Origin: Deltaproteobacteria bacterium
GTDB lineage: Bacteria; Desulfobacterota; Desulfarculia; Adiutricales; JAFDHD01
DNA length: 35,108 nt
Assembly (NCBI GenBank): GCA_019308995.1
Contig: JAFDHD010000022.1
Location: 1-35,108, forward strand
Reading direction: 5' to 3'
Below are positions 16,692-24,843 of this stretch, one piece after another. A program made the translations under genes and the position numbers. The notes beneath the pieces are model-generated. The model was not told where the DNA came from. It searched no databases and saw only the letters and a program-made list of their open reading frames with translations. Each line of letters begins with the position of its first letter. The stretch's first letter is position 1.

Positions 16692-17520
16692 GGAGGCGCA
16701 GTTCGTAAAGATCATCCCGGCGCTGCTTCAGCAAAGGCAGCCGGGATCGGATATCCTTGATTCTTTCCGGGTCAACCTCTACCACACCCACACCTTCGGC
16801 CTCTTCGAGATTGACAAGCACCTCGCCAAAGGGGTCAACCATCATGGTATGGCCCCAGGATTGATAGGATGAACCAGGTGGAGCGGTGCCGGATACCCCG
16901 GCGACATAAATGGTATTCTCCACGGCCCGCGCCCGCAGGGACAGCTCCCAGTGCGCCGGTCCTGAGACGTTATTGAATGCCCCGGGCAAGACCACAAATT
17001 CCGCTCCGACCAGGGCCATGAGCCGAAAAATCTCAGGGAAGCGAACGTCATAGCAGACCGCGATCCCTAAGCGCATTCCCAGAATATCCAGAACTGTTAT
17101 CTTCTCTCCAGGTGAAAGCACGGTTGACTCGTGAAAGGAGACACCGCCCGGGAGGTCAACATCGAAGAGGTGGACCTTGCGATGGGCGGCCTGGAGATTC
17201 CCCTGCCTGTCCCAGAGTGTGGCCGTGTTGTAAAGGCGGCCTTCTTGGTTTCTTTCAGGCAGAGAACCACCAAGGATATACAAATCGAGCTTTTCAGCCC
17301 AGCCCCTCAGCAACTGGCAGGTGCGGCCCTCCGGGATCGGCTCTGCATACTCGGGGAAGAGTTCAAGCTCATAAGGGCAGATGAACATCTCGGGCAGAAC
17401 CGCCAGGTCGGCTTCTTCTGCCTTGGCCTGCTCGAGCAGGCTTTCAACGATGGCCACATTTTCGGACCAATCGGGCTTGATCTGGTACTGGATCAAAGCC
17501 AGTTTAATCTTACGCTCCAT
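16681..17520 (-). CDS. Carbon-nitrogen hydrolase (nitrilase superfamily, Nit/omega-amidase-like)
   Basis: The 279-residue cytoplasmic enzyme has the full Glu-Lys-Cys triad of the nitrilase fold: Glu44 in LPEMF, Lys115 in HRKVHLFD and Cys156 in AVCYDVRFPE. A second glutamate and Arg in LRARAVENTIYV also fit. Members of this branch hydrolyse small omega-amides such as deaminated glutamine or deaminated glutathione. The HLFDVDLPGG motif supports the Nit2-like group, but the substrate is an inference. Omega-amidase also follows the last transamination of methionine salvage, and mtnA lies 5 kb away, which is only suggestive. GGAG precedes the ATG at normal spacing. The gene is convergent with the SDR and divergent from the TolC gene. 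Confidence 0.85.
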   Translation of the reverse strand: MERKIKLALIQYQIKPDWSENVAIVESLLEQAKAEEADLAVLPEMFICPYELELFPEYAEPIPEGRTCQLLRGWAEKLDLYILGGSLPERNQEGRLYNTATLWDRQGNLQAAHRKVHLFDVDLPGGVSFHESTVLSPGEKITVLDILGMRLGIAVCYDVRFPEIFRLMALVGAEFVVLPGAFNNVSGPAHWELSLRARAVENTIYVAGVSGTAPPGSSYQSWGHTMMVDPFGEVLVNLEEAEGVGVVEVDPERIKDIRSRLPLLKQRRDDLYELRLLKS

Positions 17521-17672
17521 ATGATCTCCGTGAATGCGTACTTTGAGTTATCAAGTCTATCATCACAAACAGTGACCAGTCAAAATTACGGCTTTTTTAC
17601 ATTTTTGGCAGGGAATTATGAAGATAATCCATTTTTTTATAAAGGTTTTCTCGATTTTTACCGATTTTTCAA

Positions 17673-17702
17673 TTGAAAAAAACTAGTTATTGAATTAATA
17701 AT
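17673..17702 (+). promoter_or_regulatory. Candidate promoter for the TolC-like gene
   Basis: TTGAAA (17673-17678) and AATAAT (17697-17702, 5 of 6 matches) are separated by 18 bases in a strongly AT-rich region, about 70 bases before the start codon. Other AT-rich combinations are possible nearby. Confidence 0.4.
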
Positions 17703-17770
17703 ATAGAGTAGTTCTCCGAATGTCATCATGATTTGAAGATATTAAGCTAAATAACCTGCGGAGGTTACTG

Positions 17771-19204
17771 ATGTTGACAAGATTTTTACTTGCTTATCGA
17801 AGGTATTCTCTGATGTTTTTCCTTTTTCTATTGGCATCCAGTCTATTTTTATGTTCAGGCCCTGGCTGGGCGTTAGCTGCTGAGGAAACAGGCCACGTTT
17901 TTACCCTCAAGGAAAGTGTAGCCATAGTCCTGGAGAGGAGTCTGAAGTTATTGTCCGCGTCCCAGAGCGTAGAAGGGGCCAAATGGAAAAAAGATGAGGC
18001 CTCGACCAGATTCTTGCCGAAGTTTAACGCTACCTATACCTACACGCTTTTGGACGAGACCCCCACCACATCCTCGTTATCGTTTGAGGATGTGATTCTA
18101 TTTCCAGGGACGCCTTATAGTACAACTTTAACATTACCTACGGGTATGAGCACGCGGCAGGTGGGCTCCAGAGACAACTGGCAGCTGAAGCTGACTCTGA
18201 CTCAGCCGATCTTCACCGGCTTCGCCCTGACCACGGCCTATGAACTGAGCAAACTTGGAGTCAATATAGCCGAGATCTCCCTGGCCCAGACAAGGCTGGA
18301 TATAATCCTCCAGGTGAAACAGGCCTATTTCAATATCCTCCAGGCCCAGAAGGTGGCCAAGGTGGCCATTCAGGCGGTCAAGCAGCGGGAAGCGCATTTA
18401 AATGTGGCTCGTAATTATTACGAGGTCGGCATGATCGCGAAAAATCAGGTCCTTCAGGCTGAAGTCCTGGTGGCTGAAGCGGTCCAATCCAGAATCAAGG
18501 CTGAAAATGCGATTTTATTGGCAAAAGCCAGTTTCAACACCCTGCTGCGCCGCCCTCTGGAGGCCCCCCTCGAGGTCGAAGACATATTGACCTATAAACC
18601 ATTTCCGCATGATCTTAAATACTGCTTTGAACGCGCCATAGATCGTCGGCCGGAGATCGAGGCTGTTCAGGAAAGTATCAAGATTAATGAACAGAATGTT
18701 CGCCTGTCCAAGGCTGGTCATTACCCGACTGTAACTGTTTTGGCCAATCACTACTGGAAGGGGGACACCTGGAAGGTCCAGGGTAGCCCGTACATGGATG
18801 ACTATACCTCCTGGGATGTCACGGCTGTACTTTCGTGGAATTTCTGGACCTGGGGCCAGGTCTCGGATCAGGTGAAATACAAGCGCACCGAGCTGACCAA
18901 GGCGCATAATACCCTGATTCAGGTCAAGGATGGGATCGCCCTGGAGGTCAAGAGCAGTTTTCTTTCCTTAAAAGAGGCGGAAAAAAATATCGCCGTGGCC
19001 CGTAAGGCCATTGAGCAGGCTGAAGAGAATTATCGTATGAGTCAGGAGCGCTATCGTGAACAGGTAGCCACCTCGGCGGAGGTCACGGACGCAGAGACCT
19101 TGCTGACCGCGGCCCGGCGCAATTATTATAGCGCCCTTTACGATTATAACTTCGCCTGGGCCAAGCTGGAGCGGGCCATGGGCCTGGGGCGGGACAAAAT
19201 TTAG
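17771..19204 (+). CDS. TolC-family outer membrane efflux protein
   Basis: The 477-residue protein has a long signal peptide (a basic start, hydrophobic LMFFLFLLASSLFLCSG, then WALA|AEE) and the two-copy outer-membrane efflux (OEP) fold. The first repeat contains NWQLKLTLTQPIFTGFALTTAYE and long helices (LDIILQVKQAYFNILQAQK). The second contains VTAVLSWNFWTWGQVSDQVKYKR and EVKSSFLSLKEAEKNIAVARKAIEQAE, followed by ERYREQVATSAEVTDAETLL. It would form the trimeric outer-membrane channel of a tripartite exporter or type I secretion system. No membrane-fusion protein or inner-membrane pump is adjacent. The ATG follows GGAGG. The gene ends 99 bases before ftsE, so a shared transcript is possible. 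Confidence 0.88.
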   Translation: MLTRFLLAYRRYSLMFFLFLLASSLFLCSGPGWALAAEETGHVFTLKESVAIVLERSLKLLSASQSVEGAKWKKDEASTRFLPKFNATYTYTLLDETPTTSSLSFEDVILFPGTPYSTTLTLPTGMSTRQVGSRDNWQLKLTLTQPIFTGFALTTAYELSKLGVNIAEISLAQTRLDIILQVKQAYFNILQAQKVAKVAIQAVKQREAHLNVARNYYEVGMIAKNQVLQAEVLVAEAVQSRIKAENAILLAKASFNTLLRRPLEAPLEVEDILTYKPFPHDLKYCFERAIDRRPEIEAVQESIKINEQNVRLSKAGHYPTVTVLANHYWKGDTWKVQGSPYMDDYTSWDVTAVLSWNFWTWGQVSDQVKYKRTELTKAHNTLIQVKDGIALEVKSSFLSLKEAEKNIAVARKAIEQAEENYRMSQERYREQVATSAEVTDAETLLTAARRNYYSALYDYNFAWAKLERAMGLGRDKI

Positions 19205-19303
19205 GAAAATTAATAAAATAGTCTTTAATAGAAAGGGAGAAAAAGTTAGCCGGGTGAATTTTTTAGGGTCAGCGGCTGGCCATCAACGAATCAAATTGCG
19301 GCC

Positions 19304-19957
19304 ATGATTCAACTCTATCATCTGACCAAGGTCTACCCCGGTGGTAAGGTGGCCCTTGACGATATCTCCTTCAAGGTCGCCAAAGGAGAGTTCATTTTTA
19401 TCGCCGGGCCTAGCGGGGCGGGAAAAACAACGCTCGTCAAGCTGATCATGTGTGAGGAGAAGGCGACCCGGGGTCAGATCCTGGTGGACCGGCTCAATCT
19501 CCAGCGCATCCACCCGAACAAGATCCCCTATTTGCGCCGAAAAATCGGCGTTGTCTTCCAGGACTTTAAACTCATCTCCACCCGCACTGTCTTTCAGAAT
19601 GTGGCCTTGCGCCTCGAAGCCCAGGGTGAAAGACGAAACTTTATTAATAAAAAAGTGCGGGTAATACTCAAGAATGTCGGGTTGGACGGCTTGGGTGAGG
19701 CTCACCCACCCCAGCTTTCTGGAGGAGAACAGCAGCGCGTGGCCATTGCCCGTGCCATGGTCGGAGACCCGCTGATACTCCTGGCGGATGAGCCTACCGG
19801 CAACCTGGACATTGACTTGAGCCGAAATATCCTCGAACTGCTCCTGCAGATCAACAAGGGAGGAACCACCGTCCTCATGGCCACTCACAACCAGGGAATC
19901 CTTCAGGAAACCAATCAGCGCATCATCCGTCTGGACAGAGGTCGCCTGGTGGCCTGA
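19304..19957 (+). CDS. ftsE: Cell-division ATP-binding protein FtsE
   Basis: FtsE is the ATPase of the FtsEX complex, which drives septal peptidoglycan hydrolase activation. The 217-residue protein opens with [14 protein letters not shown]. It has Walker A GPSGAGKT (35-42), the Q-loop in VVFQDFKL, the signature [14 protein letters not shown] (from 138), Walker [10 protein letters not shown] (from 158) and the switch histidine in MATHN. Its size matches FtsE. No good ribosome site precedes the ATG. A 17-codon GTG-started frame (19254-19307) ends with ATGA overlapping this start, so coupled initiation is possible but unproven. ftsX follows after 12 bases. Confidence 0.94.
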   Translation: MIQLYHLTKVYPGGKVALDDISFKVAKGEFIFIAGPSGAGKTTLVKLIMCEEKATRGQILVDRLNLQRIHPNKIPYLRRKIGVVFQDFKLISTRTVFQNVALRLEAQGERRNFINKKVRVILKNVGLDGLGEAHPPQLSGGEQQRVAIARAMVGDPLILLADEPTGNLDIDLSRNILELLLQINKGGTTVLMATHNQGILQETNQRIIRLDRGRLVA

Positions 19958-19969
19958 AAGGAAGCGCCT

Positions 19970-20854
19970 TTGCATAAGCTCATCTACTTCACCAGGATCG
20001 CCTTTAGCAATACGGCTCAAAATCTATTCGTCAGTGTGGTCTCGGTGGGAACGCTTTCCCTTGCTCTTTTGACATTAAGCGCCTTTGTTCTTATCTACGC
20101 TAATGTTCAGAGCCTGATCAAGGCCTCTACTCAGGATCTTTCGGTTTCAGTTTATCTTGCTGACGGCGTGAGTCCGGCCCGCCTGGCTAAATTAAAGAAC
20201 AGCCTCTCTGAAATGCCGCAAACCGTCAGCTTGAGTTACATCAGCAAGTCACAGGCCCTGGCTGACCTGAAGCGCCGGTTTGGAACTTACGGGAATCTGC
20301 TCGACGGGCTGGAAGAAAATCCTTTGCCAGCCTCACTCGAACTGGAACTCAAGCCCGAGTATAGATCTCAGGAGCAGATCAAAGCCCTGATCGAGCGGCT
20401 GAGAAGCTTCAACGGCGTGACCGACGTGGACTATGCCTGGGAGTGGGCGGATAAACTCTCAGGATTACTTAATTTTTTGAAGCTGTGCGGGTTCATCATC
20501 GGCGGGCTCCTGTTCCTGGCCACGGTTTTCATCGTATCCAATACCATCAAACTGACCTTGTATTCCCGCCAGGAAGAAATCTACATCATGCGACTTATTG
20601 GCGCCACCGAAGGTTTTATCAAGGCGCCGTTCTTTATCGAGGGTTTCCTGCAAGGTCTTGTGGGCGGGCTGCTGGCCCTGGTGACCCTCTTTCTCATCTT
20701 CAGCCTCCTTGTCTCCCGGATTAAATTTCCCCTGGGCCTTTCCGCGGTTCATCTCACCTTTCTCTCCTCAGCCGTGTCCTGGGCCCTGGTCGGTTCCGGA
20801 ATTTTTTTAGGGGTCCTGGGCAGTGTGGTCTCTTTACGGAGGTTTTTACGCTGA
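19970..20854 (+). CDS. ftsX: Cell-division protein FtsX
   Basis: The 294-residue inner-membrane protein has the FtsX topology: one N-terminal transmembrane segment (about 20-44), a periplasmic domain (about 50-160, containing SVSVYLADGVSPARL and LEENPLPASLEL), then three more segments (about 168-192, 220-248, 263-287) with the conserved RLIGATEGFIKAPFFIEG loop between them. The periplasmic domain is known in other bacteria to bind EnvC or other coiled-coil activators, and such a gene follows directly. Translation starts at TTG (19970) with AGGAAG upstream. The stop and the next start share one base (TGATG at 20852-20856). Confidence 0.93.
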   Translation: MHKLIYFTRIAFSNTAQNLFVSVVSVGTLSLALLTLSAFVLIYANVQSLIKASTQDLSVSVYLADGVSPARLAKLKNSLSEMPQTVSLSYISKSQALADLKRRFGTYGNLLDGLEENPLPASLELELKPEYRSQEQIKALIERLRSFNGVTDVDYAWEWADKLSGLLNFLKLCGFIIGGLLFLATVFIVSNTIKLTLYSRQEEIYIMRLIGATEGFIKAPFFIEGFLQGLVGGLLALVTLFLIFSLLVSRIKFPLGLSAVHLTFLSSAVSWALVGSGIFLGVLGSVVSLRRFLR

Positions 20855-22053
20855 TGAGGACCAGGCTGAACAGCGTAATAATAATGATCCTGTTTATAAT
20901 GGCCTTACTGCTGTCTGGCCCTTCTTACGGGATTCAGGCCGAGCTCGAGGATGAGAAGCAGGGGCTCAAGGAGGTCAAGGAAGCCGAACGCCGGCTGCTG
21001 GATGAGCTGGACGAACTGACGCGTCGCGTCGAAGGGATCGAGACCTCTCTGGCTCAAATCCAGGATGAGATCGTTCAGCTTAAAAAATTGCTGCCTCTGG
21101 GAAAAAAGGAACTGCAGGCTCTCGAACGCTCCCAGGCCAGGCAGAAAGACTTTCTCTACCGCCGGCTCAGGGTCATCTACCGGCTCAGGGAAGGCGGCGT
21201 CATGCAGATCTTATTTAACGCCAGTTCCATCCCGGACTTTCTTCACCGCTATCGCTACCTGGCGTCCATCATTGCCCACGATGAATCAGCCCTGCGGGAG
21301 TATGACCGGCGCCGCCAAAGAATTAAGGCCAAGATGAACCAGATCAAGCTTCAGGAGATCAGGCTAAAGCAGCTTCTGGCCGACCTGAGGGCCGATAAAA
21401 AGAGGTTGATTCAGGTTCAGAACCAGAAAACAGCCTTTTTGATGAAGGTCCACCAGCGCAAGCAGACTTACCTGGCCCTGATTCGGGCCCGCGAAGCCTC
21501 ACGGGAGCGGTTGATAAAAGAGGTGATTATCAGGCCGAAGGAGGACGTCTCCTCCCTGCCTTCCGCCTCGATTCCAGCCTCCCGGCCTGCTGAAAAACTC
21601 GGCTCAAGGCAGTGGCCTGACTTCGCCGCGCTCAAAGGCAAGCTCCCCAGGCCGGTTGGGGGCCGCATCAAAGATCACTTTGGCCGGAACCCCGGCCTGT
21701 TTGGGACTTACACCACCCGCCACGGGGTCACTATTCTCGCTTCGTCCGGAAGGCCTGTCAAGGCCGTTGCCAGAGGGGAGGTTATCTTTGCCAGCTGGCT
21801 CAAAGGCTATGGGAACGTGGTCATTATTAACCACGGCCGGCGTTACTACACGCTCACGGCCGGCATTACCCGCGTCAAGGCCGAGGTCGGCCAGTGGGTG
21901 AACCAGGGAGACTACCTCGGCCTGGTACCTTATGGTGGTAAAAAAAATAAAAAAGGCATATACTTGGAAATTAGACACCGAGGCAAAGCACTCAACCCAG
22001 GCGTCTGGCTGGGTTCGACCCTTGCTGCTCAGGAAAAGGTCAGGGAGAAATAA
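20854..22053 (+). CDS. EnvC-like murein hydrolase activator (coiled coil plus degenerate LytM domain)
   Basis: The 399-residue protein has a signal peptide (to about residue 28), a long charged coiled coil (about 30-225) and a C-terminal M23/LytM domain (about 265-392). In the LytM domain the usual metal ligands look lost: the H-x-GIDI position reads RHGVTIL, the Y-S/G-H-L position reads YYTLTAG, and the HLHFE motif reads IYLEIRH. That pattern fits EnvC-type activators, which do not cut peptidoglycan but release amidase autoinhibition. The direct overlap with ftsX supports the FtsEX partner role. The amidase target is not encoded here. The protein is expected in the periplasm. Confidence 0.88.
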   Translation: MRTRLNSVIIMILFIMALLLSGPSYGIQAELEDEKQGLKEVKEAERRLLDELDELTRRVEGIETSLAQIQDEIVQLKKLLPLGKKELQALERSQARQKDFLYRRLRVIYRLREGGVMQILFNASSIPDFLHRYRYLASIIAHDESALREYDRRRQRIKAKMNQIKLQEIRLKQLLADLRADKKRLIQVQNQKTAFLMKVHQRKQTYLALIRAREASRERLIKEVIIRPKEDVSSLPSASIPASRPAEKLGSRQWPDFAALKGKLPRPVGGRIKDHFGRNPGLFGTYTTRHGVTILASSGRPVKAVARGEVIFASWLKGYGNVVIINHGRRYYTLTAGITRVKAEVGQWVNQGDYLGLVPYGGKKNKKGIYLEIRHRGKALNPGVWLGSTLAAQEKVREK

Positions 22054-22054
22054 G

Positions 22055-23422
22055 ATGCGCCATAAAACAAGTATACGAACGATTCTTCTCAGTTTCATCA
22101 TCCTGGGAATCATTATCTTCCCTCTCGGTCCGGCCGTTGCGGATAATCGGGAAGACGTTTATGCCAAGATCAAAATTCTCAGCCGGGTCCTATACGAGAT
22201 CCAGGAAAGATTTGTGGAGGAGAAAGAAGCTGAGGAGTTGATTTACGGGGCCATCAAAGGCATGGTCCAGACCCTGGACCCGCATTCTTCCTTTCTCACG
22301 CCTAGCGAGTTCAAGGACCTCCAGATGGAAACCCGAGGCAGCTTCACCGGCGTGGGCACAGAAATCACACTCAGAGACGGCGTCCTGACCGTAGTCGCAC
22401 CCATTGACGGCACCCCGGCCTACAGGGCTGGCATCCAGAGCGGCGACGCCATCATCAAGATTGATGGAAAACCAACCAAAAACATGACCCTCCGGGAGGC
22501 GGTTAAGCTCATCCGGGGGCCGCGAGGCACAACCGTCGTCCTGACCGTGACCCGGAAAAGCGAATCAAAGCCCTTAGATATCGCTATCGTTCGAGACGTC
22601 ATCCCCCTGCGCAGCGTTCGGTTCGAAACCCTGGAACAAGGCTATGGATACATGAGAATTAGCAACTTCCAGGCCAAAACGACCACCGAGGCCCGCAAGG
22701 CCCTGATCAAACTCCAGTCAGGCCCGGTGCCTCTCAAGGGTCTCATCATGGATCTGAGAAGCAACCCCGGAGGGCTTCTCGATCAGGCGGTCAAGGTTGC
22801 TGATCTTTTTCTTAAAAACGGATTGATCGTCTATACCAAGGGTCGAAGCAAACACCAGAATATGAAATTTAAGGCCAAGAAATCCATCGTTGTCGAGGAC
22901 TATCCAATCGTCCTGATGGTGAATGAGGGTTCTGCCAGCGCCTCTGAAATACTCGCCGGGGCGCTCCAGGACCATAAGCGCGCCCTCATCCTCGGCGCCA
23001 GGACCTTTGGAAAGGCATCTGTTCAAACTATCATTTCCTTTTCTGACGGCTCAGGCCTGCGCTTGACCACGGCCCGGTACTACACACCCTCTGGCCGCTC
23101 GATACAGGCCGAAGGCATCGCCCCGGACGTGACTGTTGCCAGCCGCTTTAAAGGAAAAGTAATTCGAGAGAAGGATTTAAAAAAGCACCTCAAAGGGGAA
23201 CATGAAATGGAGGCCGAAAAGGCCGATAAACCGGCTGAATCTGAGGTAGAAGAAGAGGCAGCGCCGAAGGAGAAGCCCATTCCCAGGGAAAAAATAAAAC
23301 CTCTATCAGAAATGACCCTTGAGGAACGCTTTGAGATTGATCCTCAGCTCAAAAAGGCTTTTGAACTGTTAAAGCAAGGGGAGGTGCCTTCCCTCCTTAA
23401 GATGGCCGGGACAGCCAAATAA
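22055..23422 (+). CDS. Carboxyl-terminal processing protease, S41 family
   Basis: The 455-residue periplasmic serine protease has a signal peptide (MRHKTSIRTILLSFIILGII, ending near AVAD), a CtpA-type N-terminal helical region with LDPHSSFLTP, a PDZ domain (about 95-170) and the S41 core. The catalytic dyad is visible: Ser295 in EGSASASEI and Lys320 in FGKASVQT, with Gln324 four residues later. A low-complexity acidic and lysine-rich segment (about 375-420) follows. The frame is open upstream inside the previous gene, but the ATG at 22055 starts the signal peptide and lies after GGGAG. Linkage to an EnvC-like gene also occurs for ctpA of Pseudomonas aeruginosa, where CtpA degrades peptidoglycan cross-link hydrolases. 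A similar role is inferred here. Confidence 0.92.
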   Translation: MRHKTSIRTILLSFIILGIIIFPLGPAVADNREDVYAKIKILSRVLYEIQERFVEEKEAEELIYGAIKGMVQTLDPHSSFLTPSEFKDLQMETRGSFTGVGTEITLRDGVLTVVAPIDGTPAYRAGIQSGDAIIKIDGKPTKNMTLREAVKLIRGPRGTTVVLTVTRKSESKPLDIAIVRDVIPLRSVRFETLEQGYGYMRISNFQAKTTTEARKALIKLQSGPVPLKGLIMDLRSNPGGLLDQAVKVADLFLKNGLIVYTKGRSKHQNMKFKAKKSIVVEDYPIVLMVNEGSASASEILAGALQDHKRALILGARTFGKASVQTIISFSDGSGLRLTTARYYTPSGRSIQAEGIAPDVTVASRFKGKVIREKDLKKHLKGEHEMEAEKADKPAESEVEEEAAPKEKPIPREKIKPLSEMTLEERFEIDPQLKKAFELLKQGEVPSLLKMAGTAK

Positions 23423-24834
23423 TGGCGACCCGCAACACGGGTAAGTCACAGTCATCACCCCGGTCGCGCCCCAAGTCCCGGAAAACTTCCGCCTCAAAAA
23501 CCCGGACACCATCCAAGGCAAAGTCGCGCCCCAAGACCAAGACCCAAACAAAGAAAAAGAAAAGTTCCCCGTCCTCCGGCGGGAGGGAAACCCTGTGGAC
23601 CCGGATGCGGTCGAACCTGTCCTTCCTCGGCCTGGGCCTTACGGTCGGGGTGCTGGGTGCGGTCCTGATCCTGTACTTTATCGGAGCATTTAAGACGCCG
23701 CTTTGGTGGAAGCCCGCTGCTCCCCCTACCCCGCAAGAAACCCGAACCAATCAACCCAGAGTTATAACGACCGGCCCGAAGGTCTATGAAGAACACAACC
23801 GTCTGGATCTGCAGATCAAGAAGATAGACCAGGCCCTGTACCGGGTTTTAAAGGTTCTCAAGGTTCCGGAAAAGGATATCCATTTTGTGGAGCTTACCCA
23901 GAAAAGGACCGGGAACTCGGAATGGCATCATGCCACCATTGAAGTCCTTCTGCCAGCCAGAGTCGAGACCGAGCGCCTGACAAAGGATTTCAGGCTGGCC
24001 CTGCATCAACTTTCGCTCGACCCGACGCCCCGGATGAGCGTCAACCGGCAGAAACAGACCACACGGGTCAAGGTTTTTTTTAACGGCTTACTGACTCACA
24101 CCATGCTCTTTCGAACGCCAGGCGAGGCGGAATCGTTTCCTCGGCCCGGCCCGCCGCCGACCCCTGTGCGGCCGCGGCCAAAGGTGGCCATTATCATTGA
24201 CGATCTTGGCATGGACCTGAATCAGGCGCACTGCTTTCTCGACTTAAAGACCCCCTTGGCTTTATCCATTCTGCCTTACCAGCAGTACTCTCGGAAGGTG
24301 GCCCAGGCGGCTCACAAGAAGGGACGGGTGGTCATGCTCCACCTGCCTATGGAACCGGCTCAATATCCCCTGGTCAATCCGGGTAAGGGCGCCCTGCTTT
24401 GGTCCATGAGCCGTGAGGAGATCGAGGCTCGCGTGCGGGAAGCCATTGAGGATGTGCCATTTGTCGTCGGGGTGAACAATCATATGGGCTCACGGTTTAC
24501 CGAGGATGCCGACCGTATGGGCTGGGTCCTTAAAGAAATCAAAAAACATGATCTCTATTTCCTGGATAGCCGAACCAGTATCCGGTCCCAGGGTTATGCC
24601 ATGGCCAGGAGTTTGGGGGTTAGGACCGCGGAACGCACCGTGTTTTTGGACAATGTTCAGGAGGCCAAAGCCATCCGCATTCAGATCAGGCGTCTGGTGG
24701 CCCTGGCCCGTCAGTGTGGCCAGGCCATTGCCATCGGTCACCCCTATCCCATCACTTGTCAAGTTTTAAAAAACGAGTACAATTACCTTAAATCACAGGT
24801 AGAATTGGTGCCTGTCACCAGTCTGCTCCGATAA
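23422..24834 (+). CDS. yibQ: YibQ-like divergent polysaccharide deacetylase, membrane-anchored
   Basis: The 470-residue protein starts with a very basic Lys/Arg/Ser/Thr/Pro-rich cytoplasmic tail (1-60) and a single transmembrane helix (about 67-90). A proline-rich linker and a region of about 130 residues without recognised family follow. The C-terminal divergent polysaccharide deacetylase domain (about 253-470) contains VAIIIDDLGMD, VVMLHLPMEP, VGVNNHMGS, YFLDSRTS and AIAIGHPYP. E. coli YibQ is smaller and lacks the long basic tail. The domain lies in the periplasm. Its substrate is not established in general, though genomic linkage to envC is recurrent. The start codon shares one base with the protease stop (TAATG). 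Confidence 0.85.
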   Translation: MATRNTGKSQSSPRSRPKSRKTSASKTRTPSKAKSRPKTKTQTKKKKSSPSSGGRETLWTRMRSNLSFLGLGLTVGVLGAVLILYFIGAFKTPLWWKPAAPPTPQETRTNQPRVITTGPKVYEEHNRLDLQIKKIDQALYRVLKVLKVPEKDIHFVELTQKRTGNSEWHHATIEVLLPARVETERLTKDFRLALHQLSLDPTPRMSVNRQKQTTRVKVFFNGLLTHTMLFRTPGEAESFPRPGPPPTPVRPRPKVAIIIDDLGMDLNQAHCFLDLKTPLALSILPYQQYSRKVAQAAHKKGRVVMLHLPMEPAQYPLVNPGKGALLWSMSREEIEARVREAIEDVPFVVGVNNHMGSRFTEDADRMGWVLKEIKKHDLYFLDSRTSIRSQGYAMARSLGVRTAERTVFLDNVQEAKAIRIQIRRLVALARQCGQAIAIGHPYPITCQVLKNEYNYLKSQVELVPVTSLLR

Positions 24835-24843
24835 GAGAAGAAT

